A DNA stretch of 64,000 nt from positions 1,426,001 through 1,490,000 of the forward strand of contig JAKLMB010000003.1 in assembly GCA_022813625.1 (NCBI GenBank). The letters are read 5' to 3'. Position 1 is the stretch's first letter; every line of letters begins with the position of its first letter. A program made the translations under genes and the position numbers. The notes below the pieces were generated by a model. The model was not told the origin of the DNA. It did no database searches and saw only the letters and a list, made by a program, of their open reading frames with translations. Positions 1 through 11,051 of this stretch are shown here, one piece after another. This DNA comes from Aaosphaeria pasadenensis. Taxonomy: Eukaryota; Ascomycota; Dothideomycetes; Pleosporales.

Positions 1-1
1 C

Positions 2-694
2 GGCCTCGGGCCCGCCTTTGCTTCGAACGAACTGGAGTGGGGTCTCACTTTCCCCGCTTCGGCGTTTACTTCGATCAACGACTCTGCCGCGGAGTCGATC
101 CGCACAGTCTCTCCCAAGGAAATCTTTGGAGACTCCCTCGGCTCTGCCCCGCACTCCACAGCGCTCACAAACTTGACCTCTCCCGATATTGGTGAATCTC
201 CCTACATGATCAACGACAGCTTCGAAACTTCTCCGATGTTCAACAACGCCGATGGCTTCCAGGGAGGACCTGAGACCTGGTTCTCCTTGTTCCCCGAGCA
301 GGAGTCGCAGTCGCCAGACATCAAGATCCCGGCGCCAGCGGCCCTGAATCTCGAGCGCACCCCAAGCAGCCAGTCCATGGCACGCTCGAACTCGTCCAGT
401 GCCAACTCTCCTGCCATCCTGGACTCGAGGAGGAAGTCGTCCGTCTCAAGCTCTCCAGTCATCAATGCTTCGATATCCAAGAGCCGTCGTCGAAGGGGTG
501 TTCTCCCAGACATCACTGTCGACCCCAACGACAAGATCGCTATGAAGCGAGCCCGCAATACCCTTGCCGCTCGTGACTCCCGACAGCGCAAGTTTGATCA
601 TGTCAACACTCTGGAGAAGCGAAATGCAGAGCTTGAGGCCGAAGTAGAGAAGTGGAAGAACATTGCTCTTGCGCATGGTTACAATGGTGCATAA
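2..694 (+). CDS. cpc1: CPC1/GCN4-type bZIP transcription factor, 3' part
   Basis: The frame is open from base 2 to the TAA at 692-694, so the N-terminus lies left of the window; 230 residues are visible. The last ~60 residues are a bZIP: a basic region (KRARNTLAARDSRQRK) followed by a short leucine zipper (LEKRNAELEAEVEKW). The middle carries an acidic/aromatic stretch (ETWFSLFPEQ) like the activation segment of GCN4 homologues. Family knowledge: CPC1/CpcA/Gcn4 activates amino-acid biosynthesis genes from TGASTCA sites when charged tRNA is short, and is controlled by leader uORFs, which would lie outside this window. No intron is seen in the visible part. A different bZIP is unlikely because the basic region and the extreme C-terminal zipper both match the CPC1 pattern. 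Confidence 0.9.
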   Translation, partial: GLGPAFASNELEWGLTFPASAFTSINDSAAESIRTVSPKEIFGDSLGSAPHSTALTNLTSPDIGESPYMINDSFETSPMFNNADGFQGGPETWFSLFPEQESQSPDIKIPAPAALNLERTPSSQSMARSNSSSANSPAILDSRRKSSVSSSPVINASISKSRRRRGVLPDITVDPNDKIAMKRARNTLAARDSRQRKFDHVNTLEKRNAELEAEVEKWKNIALAHGYNGA

Positions 695-3030
695 ATATAT
701 CAGTCTGCCCGATTTGGTTCGTGGTGGGCTTGATGAGCTGGTGAGGTTAAGCCTCACCCCCCACCCCTCTCGTAGGCGGTGGCTCTTTACGACCTCTCCC
801 TTTGTGGGATGATGGTTGCGATTCCTATTTTCTTAATGTTCTCTATCATTGTTTGTTTTATGGAATACTGTCCTTTCTGCGTCTTGCTCAGCGCTCGGAG
901 CGTAGTCTCCCAATGGGTTGATTGACTCCTCCTTGTGCCGCTTATTTGTCCTTATCGAGAGTATAGGCAACAGCCTTTCAGAAAAGCTATATTGTTGTAG
1001 TTGCCGTTTAGTGAAAGTGCTTTGATCTCAAACCTTTCGCGACCTTCTCTTTATATTTATGATCCAATCTATACTTCCTATGACACGACCTCCAGCGGCT
1101 CGAAGTGACTATTCCGTGAACATAAGTTTGAGTGACTCCAACGCCCTAATTATTGGTCATCATATGACTCTATCCATACTTCTGTGATTCATCGTTGCAC
1201 GCCAAACCCCTCTCGTCGTTGCCATGCGCCATCCATGTTTCTTGGTGGTAAACCGCAGTATCTATGACAACGGCTCCCACTCTTGCGTACCACAATCACG
1301 TGTACTCTTATTGTAGAAACATGACTGTTACGTTACGAATCACAATGAGTAATCCAAAGTCTCATAGTTGACGCATCTTCGATGTCACTTTGAATAATAA
1401 GCCTGACTCCGTCCAGCTTGGCATCATATATTTTCTCCTATGTGCTAAGTAGAAAAATGATGATTCAGTACAAGCAGATACCGTCACTGTCTAGATGCCA
1501 TCTCCTTACTATGTACTCCGTAGCTTCATATTCGTACCATGGTTTCCCCTTTCCAATCCTTCGTAAACCATTCGCCGACTTACAGATACACATGCAGACC
1601 CAGATACCATGAAGTCCTCTGACTACGCCGATGCGTATGTCTCAATAAAAACTACTCATATATACACAAACATCAGGCACTACCCTCACTTCATGAAATG
1701 GTAATGACTGCCCTTTGCCTCCACAGTCATACGTACTATGAAACGACATAAACCACACGGAATCCTACGAGTCACTTGTTTTCCATGTGAGTGAGTTGCA
1801 TATGACATTTCGAGTCTGTCTTGAAGCACCTCGTTGCTCTTCTGTACTGTATGCGACGACGTAAGGGGTACATACTACGTTGGTTCATTGACTACTCTGC
1901 GGGTGTGGTCTCTAGGAGAGTGGGAAGCTGTTTCTAGGCAGGAGGGTGTCCTTGTCTTGACACTTATGTCACTTTCTAGCTGTGTACACAATTCTACCGT
2001 GTATGTGCACTCAGAGTTCATTCGACGTCCGCCATACCACTATGGATGTCCCTAGAATGCCCTTTCTGTACGAACGCCCTCCTTTCCTTCTAAATATTCT
2101 CTGAAGGGCGGAAGGTTTTGTTGGTTCTGTGAGTTATGGGTGGAAAGAACGACGTTAGGTTGTGTGGGTGCTAGGGAAACAGGGGATTGAAAGGTCCAGG
2201 TGTATGTATCTGTAGGGTGAGGCGTGAGATAAGTGGTGTTTGATTCTTGCCTACTTCAAGGATAGGGAGATGTGTGTGCGTGTATGTGTGCAACGGGCAA
2301 TTAGCACGAAGATGTAAGGACCAAGGAAGACATGGACACTGTCAGGTTGCTGCATATATGTGCTTCAGTCAAGTGGTTGTCTCGTCAGACTGAATATTGA
2401 AGATGTTATGTTTGACGTAATTGCTGTCACAATCTAGTCACCGTACCTGTAGTTCTCTGCTAGATCTCTCCTTGGTTTGAGCAATCTTCGTGTCTATAAC
2501 TAAGGTATGTAGGAATTTGGAGTACCTATGACGAATTGTATCAGTTGAGCACTAAGTGAACGGCATCTGATTTCAAATGGTAGCAGCGTGATGAGCTTTG
2601 ATAATCTTGAGGACATTCTTCAAAGCATGCATAGAGTATATACAAGGTACACACGTTCTTTGGAAACATCTCTAAATCGAATGAATACATAATAGAATCC
2701 TGAATTCCATGTGGATAAGAATATATAAGTAAATATCAATGATCTTGAACCGTATCTGACTCCGGACACTACATTCCTCTGCGTCGCAGTGGAATCGGCT
2801 GGTCTAATGCAGCGCTTCAAGGCACTTTTTTTTGGGGTGCCTCGATCCCAGTCTCAAGCACAAAGCTTGCCTCGGGCCGTGGCACCCAAAGTGTATGCTT
2901 CCACAATTTGTTGCTTCCGCCACCATGCTGATGCTACCTCACGGGCCTTTGTCGGCGCCGCGGCTCAGTGGTATCAATGCCTCGTTTTCCAATCCAGAAT
3001 GCCATTAACATGCATATGGTGATGCTGATT
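695..3030. other. Convergent intergenic region, 2.3 kb
   Basis: This lies between the 3' ends of the bZIP gene (+) and TMA46 (-). The first few hundred bases are probably bZIP 3' UTR. A TG-rich run is present near 2270-2290. The open frames here (for example 1418-1612 and 1834-2055) are short, lack recognisable domains or splice continuations, and I do not call them. No tRNA or 5S gene was recognised. Confidence 0.6.
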
Positions 3031-4402
3031 TCAAGAGACCTCCACCTCCACAGCGTTTTGTCCGGATGATGCCAGACCCAGCCTTTCTTCTTCCTTCCTC
3101 TGCCTTGCAGCTTCGGTCTCTCTCCGAAGTGCTTCGAGATTCCATGCACCGTCGGCGTCTTCATCATCGCTCTCCTCCTCGCTGTCCTGCCAATCGCCCT
3201 TTTCGAACATAGCACGACCAGTTGCTTCTTTCATGGCCTTGGCTTGTTCTTCGGCCGCCTTCTTGTCCATGCGCTCCTTCTTCCATTTGGCAAAGGAGTC
3301 GGCAGTAACGGGTGTGAGTGTACCTGTCAGCTTGTGACGCTCAGATTCAAGGAAGTCTTCGAGAGTAAGCGTATTGAGAGGAGACTTGTCCATGAGCGCT
3401 TTCTCAGCAGCGCGCTGTTCCTTGGTCTTGAGCACGAACCTGCGATCTGTTAACTATACAGCCCCTGAAAGATTCTTGTCAGATGAACCTACCCTGGAGG
3501 CAGACTGTGCTTGTACATGCACTTATCGCCACCGTTTGGACACTGCCAGAACCATCCGTATTTCTGGTTCTCGACCGCTTCGATGAAGAATTTGCAGACC
3601 TTGTCTGTCGTTGTCCTGGGGTTTCCATGTTTACTGAGAACCACACTCCTCAATTTCTCCTCATCCCAGTCATCCATTTGATCCTTCTTCTTATTCTCCT
3701 CCTCCTCCTCTTTGTCTCTGCTGTCCGTGTACAAACTTCGCTTCTCCGTCTTCCTTTCCACATTCAGGTCATGAGAGAATTTGCACTTCTTGCCCTTCTC
3801 GCAATTTCCCTTCTTGAAGAACTGGCAAAGAACAGTCTTCGGATCAACACCAAAGGGAACCTTTTGCACCTGTACAGGCTTGAAGAGTTCGGCGGTCTCC
3901 TTTCGAGCATCCTCGGCGGCCTTCTTTTCGCGCTCCCGTGCTTCCTTCTCGGCCTCTTTACGCTTCTGCTCGGGGGTCTTTGCAGATGCCTGAGCCTGCT
4001 GGATTTGCCTGATCTGTTTTTGGGCAGCTCCACCTTTTTTCTATGGCGCAAAGTTAGCGATCTTGATATATATATTCATGTGGAGAACGGGCGCCAGATG
4101 ATCTGTCTGAGAATGTAGCCCGGAGAATCGGACACCATCTCATCATTTGTTCTCAACGATGCTTCCAAATTCTCACGATCATTATATCCAACAACAAGCG
4201 ATTGGGTGTGAAGTGAGGCTCGTGGCAAAGTGTAACTGGGCAACCGTGGTCTTGATCGTGTAGATATGGGTACATACATTTTTCATACCAAACGTCTACG
4301 CCATTGTTAGTAAATTCGGTCCACTGTTGAATTTTGCATGGTCCATACCTTGTCGACGGCGGTTTTCGAAGCCTTCGGCTGGTCTCTTCCTTTGGGCGGC
4401 AT
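3031..4402 (-). CDS. tma46: TMA46, ribosome-associated CCCH zinc-finger protein (ZC3H15/DFRP1 homologue)
   Basis: Exons on the minus strand: 4402-4349, 4295-4278, 4040-3493 and 3439-3031; all junctions are GT..AG and in phase, giving 342 aa, close to the yeast protein. It begins MPPKGRDQPKASK, followed by the family motif TFGMKNKKG, whose first six residues come from an 18-nt microexon. A charged helix follows, then a CCCH finger (CQFFKKGNCEKGKKCKFSH) and a second one (CKFFIEAVENQKYGWFWQC, then CMYKH). The C-terminal half holds the DFRP region (LTLEDFLESERHKL) and ends in an acidic/helical tail. Family knowledge: Tma46/DFRP1 binds and stabilises the DRG1/Rbg1 GTPase on translating ribosomes. 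The gene is head to head with OST4. Confidence 0.95.
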
Positions 4403-4955
4403 AATGGGCAACTTCTAGTATCCAAGTCCTCCGAAATCTGGTAAGAATATATTCCTGTACAAGCGCAAGGTCCAAAAAATCCCCAAAACTAGCCCGGCAA
4501 CAGTTGTGGCTCTCCGCAAGGGTAGGGTCCAAGGACGTAGGAATCGGACAGAGGTTCTCTTGCAAAGTGACAAAGTTCGAAGAATGACGGAGTATGTGTG
4601 GGCGGGCTTCTTGGTGGGGTGGAGCGGAGCCTAGTTGGTGGCGGCGGTCGCTGGAGTTTGGCCTGTGCGTCCCTGTCCTGTCTCTTTATTTGCCAAGAGC
4701 GATCCTGGCCTCGCAACCAGTAACTCGTCAGAAGCTCCAGGTGTTCTCAAGTCTATCATTACTGGGATTGATTGCGATCCATACAACGAGAAATACCGCG
4801 ACGATAACCACAAAGTGGTCTTGCGATAAAAGTGTCCGTACACATACAGCAAGTATGTTCCTAAAAGCCTTTGCTGTAATATACGCGATCGAATTAACCT
4901 CCGTGGCAGCTCCAAACCTCAATCGCCTCGTATACCGCAACACGCCGATATCAAT
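4403..4955. promoter_or_regulatory. Divergent spacer TMA46/OST4
   Basis: The 553 nt between two head-to-head genes must hold both promoters. Open frames on both strands overlap each other and show no domain, so I see no further gene. Confidence 0.5.
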
Positions 4956-5102
4956 ATGATCACCGACTCGCAACTCTACTCGCTCGCAATCTTCCTCGGA
5001 AGTGCTGCCATGCTCCTCATAATATTATACCATTTTCTCGAAGTCAATTCGGAAGACCACGCGGCCGCACAGAATCCTAAAGTTGCTGGGAAAAGGAGCT
5101 GA
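4956..5102 (+). CDS. ost4: OST4, small subunit of oligosaccharyltransferase
   Basis: A single-exon 48-codon frame, ATG at 4956 and TGA at 5100-5102. The protein opens MITDSQLYSLAIFLGSAAM, followed by a hydrophobic stretch LLIILYHFLE, so residues ~8-28 form one membrane helix. This matches the yeast Ost4 layout (a MISDEQLNSLAI-type start, one helix, short cytosolic tail), although yeast Ost4 is only 36 residues; here the tail is longer (about 20 polar residues ending KRS). Family knowledge: Ost4 holds Ost3/Ost6 to the Stt3 catalytic subunit in the ER membrane during N-glycosylation. The gene is short enough to be missed by length filters; the call rests on the N-terminal match plus the helix. 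Confidence 0.88.
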   Translation: MITDSQLYSLAIFLGSAAMLLIILYHFLEVNSEDHAAAQNPKVAGKRS

Positions 5103-5511
5103 GGTTGAGAAGAGCAGACGCAGTGTTGCTCTGAGGGCGATTGTAACAAGGAGTTGTTTCGCACACTAAAAGAGTCGGATTGCTATCCATCTACACAGGG
5201 ACCGACGCATTGGCACTTGGGTGCGTGGTGTCTCAAAGTCAGGCGTTCACGTATGCATGCGAAGAATATCAGTTCAGCACAACCTGCATTCTGGTTGCCG
5301 GTATTCAGTATTTGTATATTATGATTTAAGCTCAGGAGAACGGGGCTACAAAGCTCTCGAATATACCAAGTGGTACGATTATCCTAGTGGTTTCGCTTAC
5401 ACCATTCGATGTTAGCCAGGCGGGTGCCAAAAGCTGTTCAGGTTTCGTAGAGGGTTCATTTCCAGCTGATTGATTCTGGATGGCCAATGACCGATTATTA
5501 CTAAGTTTCCC
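5103..5511. other. Convergent intergenic, OST4 / AT-hook gene
   Basis: These 409 nt contain the two 3' UTRs. Nothing else is recognised. Confidence 0.5.
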
Positions 5512-8500
5512 TCACGGTTCGATATCTACGAAAGCTTCTTGCTCCTGGTCATCTTCAGAAAATCCCCTGCGGCGTTTTTCATTGACCAAAGTAGCGCCTC
5601 CTCGGTCAATGCCTGGGCCGCCGGTTCGTATCTTGTGCGCGACTACTCTGTCGAAGGTGTCGCGAGCTTCTTGCTCTTGAGAGGTAGCTTTAGGCGGCCG
5701 CCCTCGTCCTCGTCCGCGTTGGTCGGGTGAAGACCGCTTTTGCATGTCTGACAGACTAGGTGAAGGGGTCGCAGTGACTCGAGGAGTCACGCGTCGACCT
5801 TGAGCATCGCTAAGGTATGCATCAGATTCATGTGCATCTGACGAAGGATTAGCTTGGACACCTGATGAAAGATGCTATTCTTCACCAGAGAGTCCACTAG
5901 CTGGGCCGTCTCCGAGCTCCCATGCAATCTGCCCATAGTGTTTCTGAAGATGCTCACGCCATCTTGCATCGGTAGTGAAGTGGGTATTGCAGTTGTTCCA
6001 AAGACATTCTACATTTCCCTGGGCGTTCTCTTTCCGATGGACCTTATACATATGTTTCTTTAAGGTCTCAAGATTATGCAGCTCAGCTTTGCAATCGCGC
6101 CACCGACACTTGAAAGATTGATATCGAGGCGCGCTCCTCGCAACACTTGGTGACCGAGATTTGATCATAACTGGATTGCGCACTCTAGGAGAGGATTGAT
6201 GTGTTGGTGGTTTTTGTGACGCAAGAGGACTTGGTTGGCCTGCGGAGACGCCGTGAATGGCTTTCCGCCAGCCTACAGGCCGTCCTCTCTTCTTGGGAAC
6301 CGGTTGCCCGTCTGGGCCGGTTTCCATTGAACGAAAGGCAGAGTAGCCCACACCTGCAGGACTAGGTCGTGGAGAGTTTGTTCTCGAGTTTGACTCTATC
6401 GCGCGTGCGGTGATAGGAGTGTGAGAAGGAGTGCTATATGCGCTCTTGGGAGGTCTCCCACGCCGCTTGACCTTAAATGGATTAGTAGGGTCAGGCAGTG
6501 CCTGGTCCCCACCAGTTGTGACGGTGTGCAACACTATTTCATGTTTCACTTGAGCGGCGTCTTCGTCGTCACTGTTAGACTCGTCGTCTGCATCGTCGAC
6601 CGTATCTTGCGCTCTGTCCCGATAATAACCTTTCGGTGGATTTCCAGGATCCATTAGATCCCATCTCAACGTGCTGAGATCTGCATCAACAGATATTTGC
6701 GCATGTAATCTGAGGACGTCGAGATGCCCATTCAAGCAGCGTGCGTCTGGATGCCTGCCACTGGCCAGGAGTACATCTCGCGCAATGGTCGCGGGATTAT
6801 ATGAGGAACGTCGCAGGGCCTTTCTCTTATCAAGTGGTTGGGCAAGCACTCTATTTCTCAAAGTCTGAGGCGGGTACGCGCTAGGTTCGTTGGCATTTAC
6901 TTGAGGCGGTGGTGATATGATATTCGAGGAATACGTGGAAGTGTCGAACGCCGGGGTTGAATTAGTGCCGTGGGTTTTAACAGTGCCAAGATTCGATCTC
7001 TTAGGCGCTGGTTCTACATCCTCGTCGTCGACAAGTGTAAGATCTATCAAGTCATTGAAAGTACGCTTCCGTGCGGCCTCTTCTTTGTTCGCTGGAGGTT
7101 TGAGCTCTGGTTTGATGGGTATCATCTCAGCTACCGGACAAGGAGCCTGGCTTGAAGATCCATTTTGCACAGCAAAAGGTGTTTGTGGTGTATTCATCAC
7201 TGGCGACGGTGCGGTGTGCGTAGACAGCGTTGAGTGCGGCGGAACGGCAAGGCCTGAAGCAGCAGGGGTCTTCGGCTTCATTAAAGGTGGAGGCGCCTGG
7301 ACTCTTTGCGCGATAGATTCATCTAACATACCGTTTGAGGGTCCTTGATTCGCCCTAGCCTGAAATTGCGCGCGTGTTGCTGAGTTGATGTCGGGTACAG
7401 CTGTCAGTAGATTCTTTGCGAATGCTGCACGATCCAGTTTCAACCCTAACGCCTCGAGCTGCTCACAAAGTTCAATATACGAAGGATTTCCCTCAAGTAA
7501 GCCCAAGACTTGTTGTTCACTTATATTGTTGGTAGGGTTTATGCCATTGAGATAGGAGGATGCAGCTTGTGCCAGCTGTGCCTTCTTTCCAGGTGGCCAG
7601 ATTGTGTTTTTTATGGATCGAGAGGCCAGAATTGGTGCTGTTGAAGATACTGGTAGCTCGATAGACGATGTCTGGATGGGTGTTGAAGAGGTTGACTTTG
7701 GTTTGGGTTTTGCCGGTTTCCGCTGGTTAGTGGTCCGCGGCGTGCCTGTGTTCGCTTTAGAAGGCTGAAGTGCTGAAGCTTGGGTGGTAGCAGGATGTGG
7801 TGCAGATTGCTCCGAAGTGACTGGTTGGGGAGCAGTCTTCGATTGAACCGTGGGTGATTTGGGAGCCTTAGCTCGACGTTCCTCCTCCCAAATCTTTGCT
7901 AACAATGCCGGATCTTTGCCATTCAATTCCCGCATCTTCGCCATCATTGCCCGAATCTCTGCCTCAAGATCTTGCTCTGCAGAAGAAGCTGCGGAACTAG
8001 GGGCATTAGCCTGAGCGGCACGTTCGGCTGCTGCTTCTCGCTCCCGTTTAGCTTTTTCTTCTTGTTCGGAGAGTCTACGTTGCTCCTTCCGTTGGCGCTC
8101 TTCCTCTTTACGCCTCTCTTCCAATTGTTGCTCTTCTTCTTTGTACTTTTGTTCAGCTCTACGCTCTTCCTCCGCACGAGCTGCAACTTCAGTCGCTTTT
8201 TGTGCTCGAAGAGCTTCTTGTCCCCTAAGAGCTTCTTGTTGTCGGCGATATTCCGGCCATGGATCGTAAACAGCCATGGGATCTACCGTATTGACTGCAT
8301 TGCTGTCGAATCGCTCGGGGACGTTCACGGTACTGGCGTGTGACAAGCCAGCAGAGTCTATGCTAGGCAATTGTCGGACTGGGTCGGCAGGCTTGGACTG
8401 TGCTGACTGCGCTGGCGGTATGTGGGAAGGATATTGATAGTGGTTTGTAGCGGGACTTGATGTTCGCTTCGGCTGTGGTTGATGATTGTATACATTCGTT

Positions 8501-9000
8501 GTCTGCTGTGAAGGATACGCGACACCAGTAGCTGGCGAGGGAAGTCCACGTTTAGCATTCGTGCTACGGGGACGCGCCTGGACTTGGCCATACGCGGCTT
8601 GGGGAGGGATAGGTGCAGCGTGAGCTGCTTGCCGCGGCACGGGAGAAGCATTCGAATAGCGCGCTGCGTGCACTGCGGCTGTATCTGTTGCGGTCGAGTT
8701 TGTGTAGCTCATGTTGGACATGTTACTCAGCACTTCGGCTGCTCTATTGTGGGGTTCACGATTGTTTCCATAACTGCTCCCTGCCAGTGTATTGTCGTGG
8801 CTTGAATAAACCCCTTGATTGCTGTAGGTATCGTTCGAATACGGAACATATGATTGCGTACTAATCGGCGGCGCGGTATACGATGGGGCAGCAGGTTGTT
8901 GGTATTGTCGTGAGATCGAACCGGCGGGGTTATTAGATTGGTATGCAGAGTACTGGTGGTTACCAGTATAACCGCCTCCATTGTAATTGTTGGACGTCAT
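5512..9000 (-). CDS. AT-hook and C2H2 zinc-finger chromatin-type protein, 1146 aa
   Basis: Two exons, 9000-5886 and 5837-5512; the 48-nt intron uses gtgaag..gctaat..cag and keeps phase (reading through it would stop at once). Residues 1-240 are Gln/Asn/Tyr/Pro-rich low complexity. Residues ~250-335 form a highly charged coiled coil (Glu/Arg/Lys/Gln). A predicted helical patch near 480-530 (ISEQQVLGLLEGNPSYIELC) looks structured. AT-hook cores follow (RRGRPPK near 865, KKRGRPVG near 915), then two C2H2 fingers (~965-988 with CRWRDC..H..H; ~999-1021 with CLWNNC..H..H), and a third AT-hook (GRGRPPK) in the last exon. The combination implies minor-groove DNA binding in chromatin; an RSC-type remodeler subunit is one possibility, but I cannot name an orthologue. 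Head to head with L26. Confidence 0.85.
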
Positions 9001-9435
9001 GGTTGAGAGGTCCTACCTCGGCGACGAACCCCGTCCTCGGGTAATCGCCTTGCTAGATGCGTCGGAGGAGCCCATGAATGTGGAATCCGTATTGTCGCTT
9101 TGTTAAGGTTCCACTGGATCGTGCAGAATGATTGCGCGACGATTATATAACTTGAGACGGCCGTTCTTGTAGAAACTTAGAGTGAAAGGGTTTGGGCGCG
9201 TGGCGCGCGTTTGGCATTGTTCCGGGTTGCCTTAGTCATGTGGTGCTCCTAAGTACCTAGGCAATACGCGTCGAATAAAGTTGGATGTCGTCGGCCAGAC
9301 TCGGTAGCGGATAAACATATCACCGAAAGCCAAGCCGCGCACTAAGTAAGCGAATCTTTCCAGCAGCACACAGCTCCGACAATTTCAGGGCGAGGACAAC
9401 GACCACGATACCCGACATCAACGACCACCTCCAAA
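9001..9435. promoter_or_regulatory. Divergent spacer AT-hook gene / RPL26
   Basis: The 435 nt between divergent start codons presumably contain both promoters. No TATA box or ribosomal-protein element could be assigned with confidence. Confidence 0.5.
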
Positions 9436-10129
9436 ATGACGAAGGTTAACCAGGGACTCGCCAGCTCACGCCGCAAGTCGCGAAAGGCACACTTCAGTGC
9501 GCCGAGTAGCGTGCGCCGTGTGATCATGTCGGTCAGTACACATCTCGACGCAGAATTTGGATTGGATTGAAGGAGGAGTTCTGACACCACTCAGGCGCCA
9601 TTGAGCAAGGAACTCCGCGAGAAGTACAACGTGCGCAGGTAATTATTCTCCCACAGTCTGCTTTGATGTGGCCTCTTGTACTGACAAAATACAGCATCCC
9701 TGTCCGAAAAGATGTATGACTTCGAAATCTCCCCAACCGACGAATGCGAGTACTAAACGTCGAATAGGACGAGATCATGATCGTTCGTGGCACACACAAG
9801 GGACGTGAGGGCAAGGTCACCTCCGTCTACCGTCTCAAGTTCGCCCTTCACATCAACGGAGGTACGTTCAAAAATACACAACTGGGGGAGAAGGTCTTTA
9901 TACTAAGTGTTTTGAACAGTTGTCCGTGAGAAGAGCAACGGCCAGTCCGTTCCCATCCCCGTCGCCGCTTCCAAGGTCGTCGTTACGAAGCTCAAGCTCG
10001 ACAAGGTACAATCACCATGCCAGAAGGTTGAACGAAGGAAATACTAATACGACAAAACAGGACCGTGAGAACATCTTGGAGAGAATAAAGGATGGTCGGG
10101 AGGCGGCAGCAAAGAAGAGGGAGGCATAG
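9436..10129 (+). CDS. rpl26: 60S ribosomal protein L26 (uL24)
   Basis: Six exons: 9436-9531, 9595-9638, 9695-9713, 9768-9861, 9920-10005, 10061-10129 (the third only 19 nt). All five introns are 52-63 nt GT..AG, several with clear tactaa or tactaat branch sites, and all join in phase to 135 aa. The start MTKVNQGLASSRRKSRKAHF, then the KOW-type segment DEIMIVRGTHKGREGKV and the fragment YRLKFALHING are diagnostic of eukaryotic L26. Family knowledge: it is a structural protein of the large subunit near the exit tunnel. High intron number is typical of fungal ribosomal-protein genes. The C-terminus (KDREN..KKREA) is short and basic, as expected. Confidence 0.97.
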
Positions 10130-11051
10130 ATGATTGCACGAGCTTTCTCAGGTTGACGACAATTTCATGGCTGGGTTACCCGGGGAATCTGGCGCGGGCT
10201 CTACCTCTTTCATCGAGCGATCGGAATGCATATCATCTTTCCATACAACCTCGAACATGCAAAAAAGGCATTGAAAAGTGGGGGCGTTTTATCGACTTCT
10301 AGATCGAACAAATGAACTAGTCGAAAGGCTTGTATCGGACATGTGCAGGTTATCGTCGTGGAAAAAAGCGCCTCGTGGTCACTAACAATGACAACCAAGC
10401 AGCACACTCATGATGCCCACGTTACTTCCTGGATCCCACGTTCACGCTAAAATATCACCTCCTCAACCCTTCCTGATGGTTGCCCGGAGTTAAACGAATA
10501 GCGAAGAGTGAAATGGACGACAATTGTCGCAGCTTAATCGTAGACCATTCCGGAGGTTTCCCATGAAAAGAGAGGTCTACTAACTAGCAATATGCATGTT
10601 CACGGAACGAGCACTTCGTTTGACTAATGATCTCATTAGTTTTTGATTTCTATCTATGCTGAAGGCAACAGGTGGTGAAGCCATGCATTGCTTGGTGTCA
10701 CTTGCTGCATCCTGCAATGAAATATTTTCAAATTGACCATACAGATCAATAATCATCATGTACGCAAAATATGGAACGAAGTTCTTTGGGGTGGTGCCAG
10801 CGGACTACTCGGACGGCGTGAGTGTTTGTGTGCGCGGGTGGTTATTAATCATCGAAGAGCCGAACCTCCGCATTCTTGTAAATCGGTCTTACATCATGCA
10901 ATTAGACCCCAGTATCGCATCACTAGGTGCTTTACTAAACATCAACCTTTGGGTATTTAATAACAGAACCCTCGTTCAAGAGTTCCGTTTACTATTATCA
11001 CTGAAGTTTTCTGCCTGATACTCTGAGTCTACTATCTTGCTTCCAACTACT
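10130..11051. other. Intergenic, RPL26 3' flank and SDR promoter
   Basis: These 922 nt hold the L26 3' UTR and upstream sequence of the SDR gene. No coding or RNA gene is recognised. Confidence 0.5.

Noticed and set aside
3483..4118. 211-codon plus-strand frame with membrane-like Leu runs
   Set aside because: Antisense of the Lys/Glu-rich TMA46 exon; the hydrophobic runs are the complement of charged codons.
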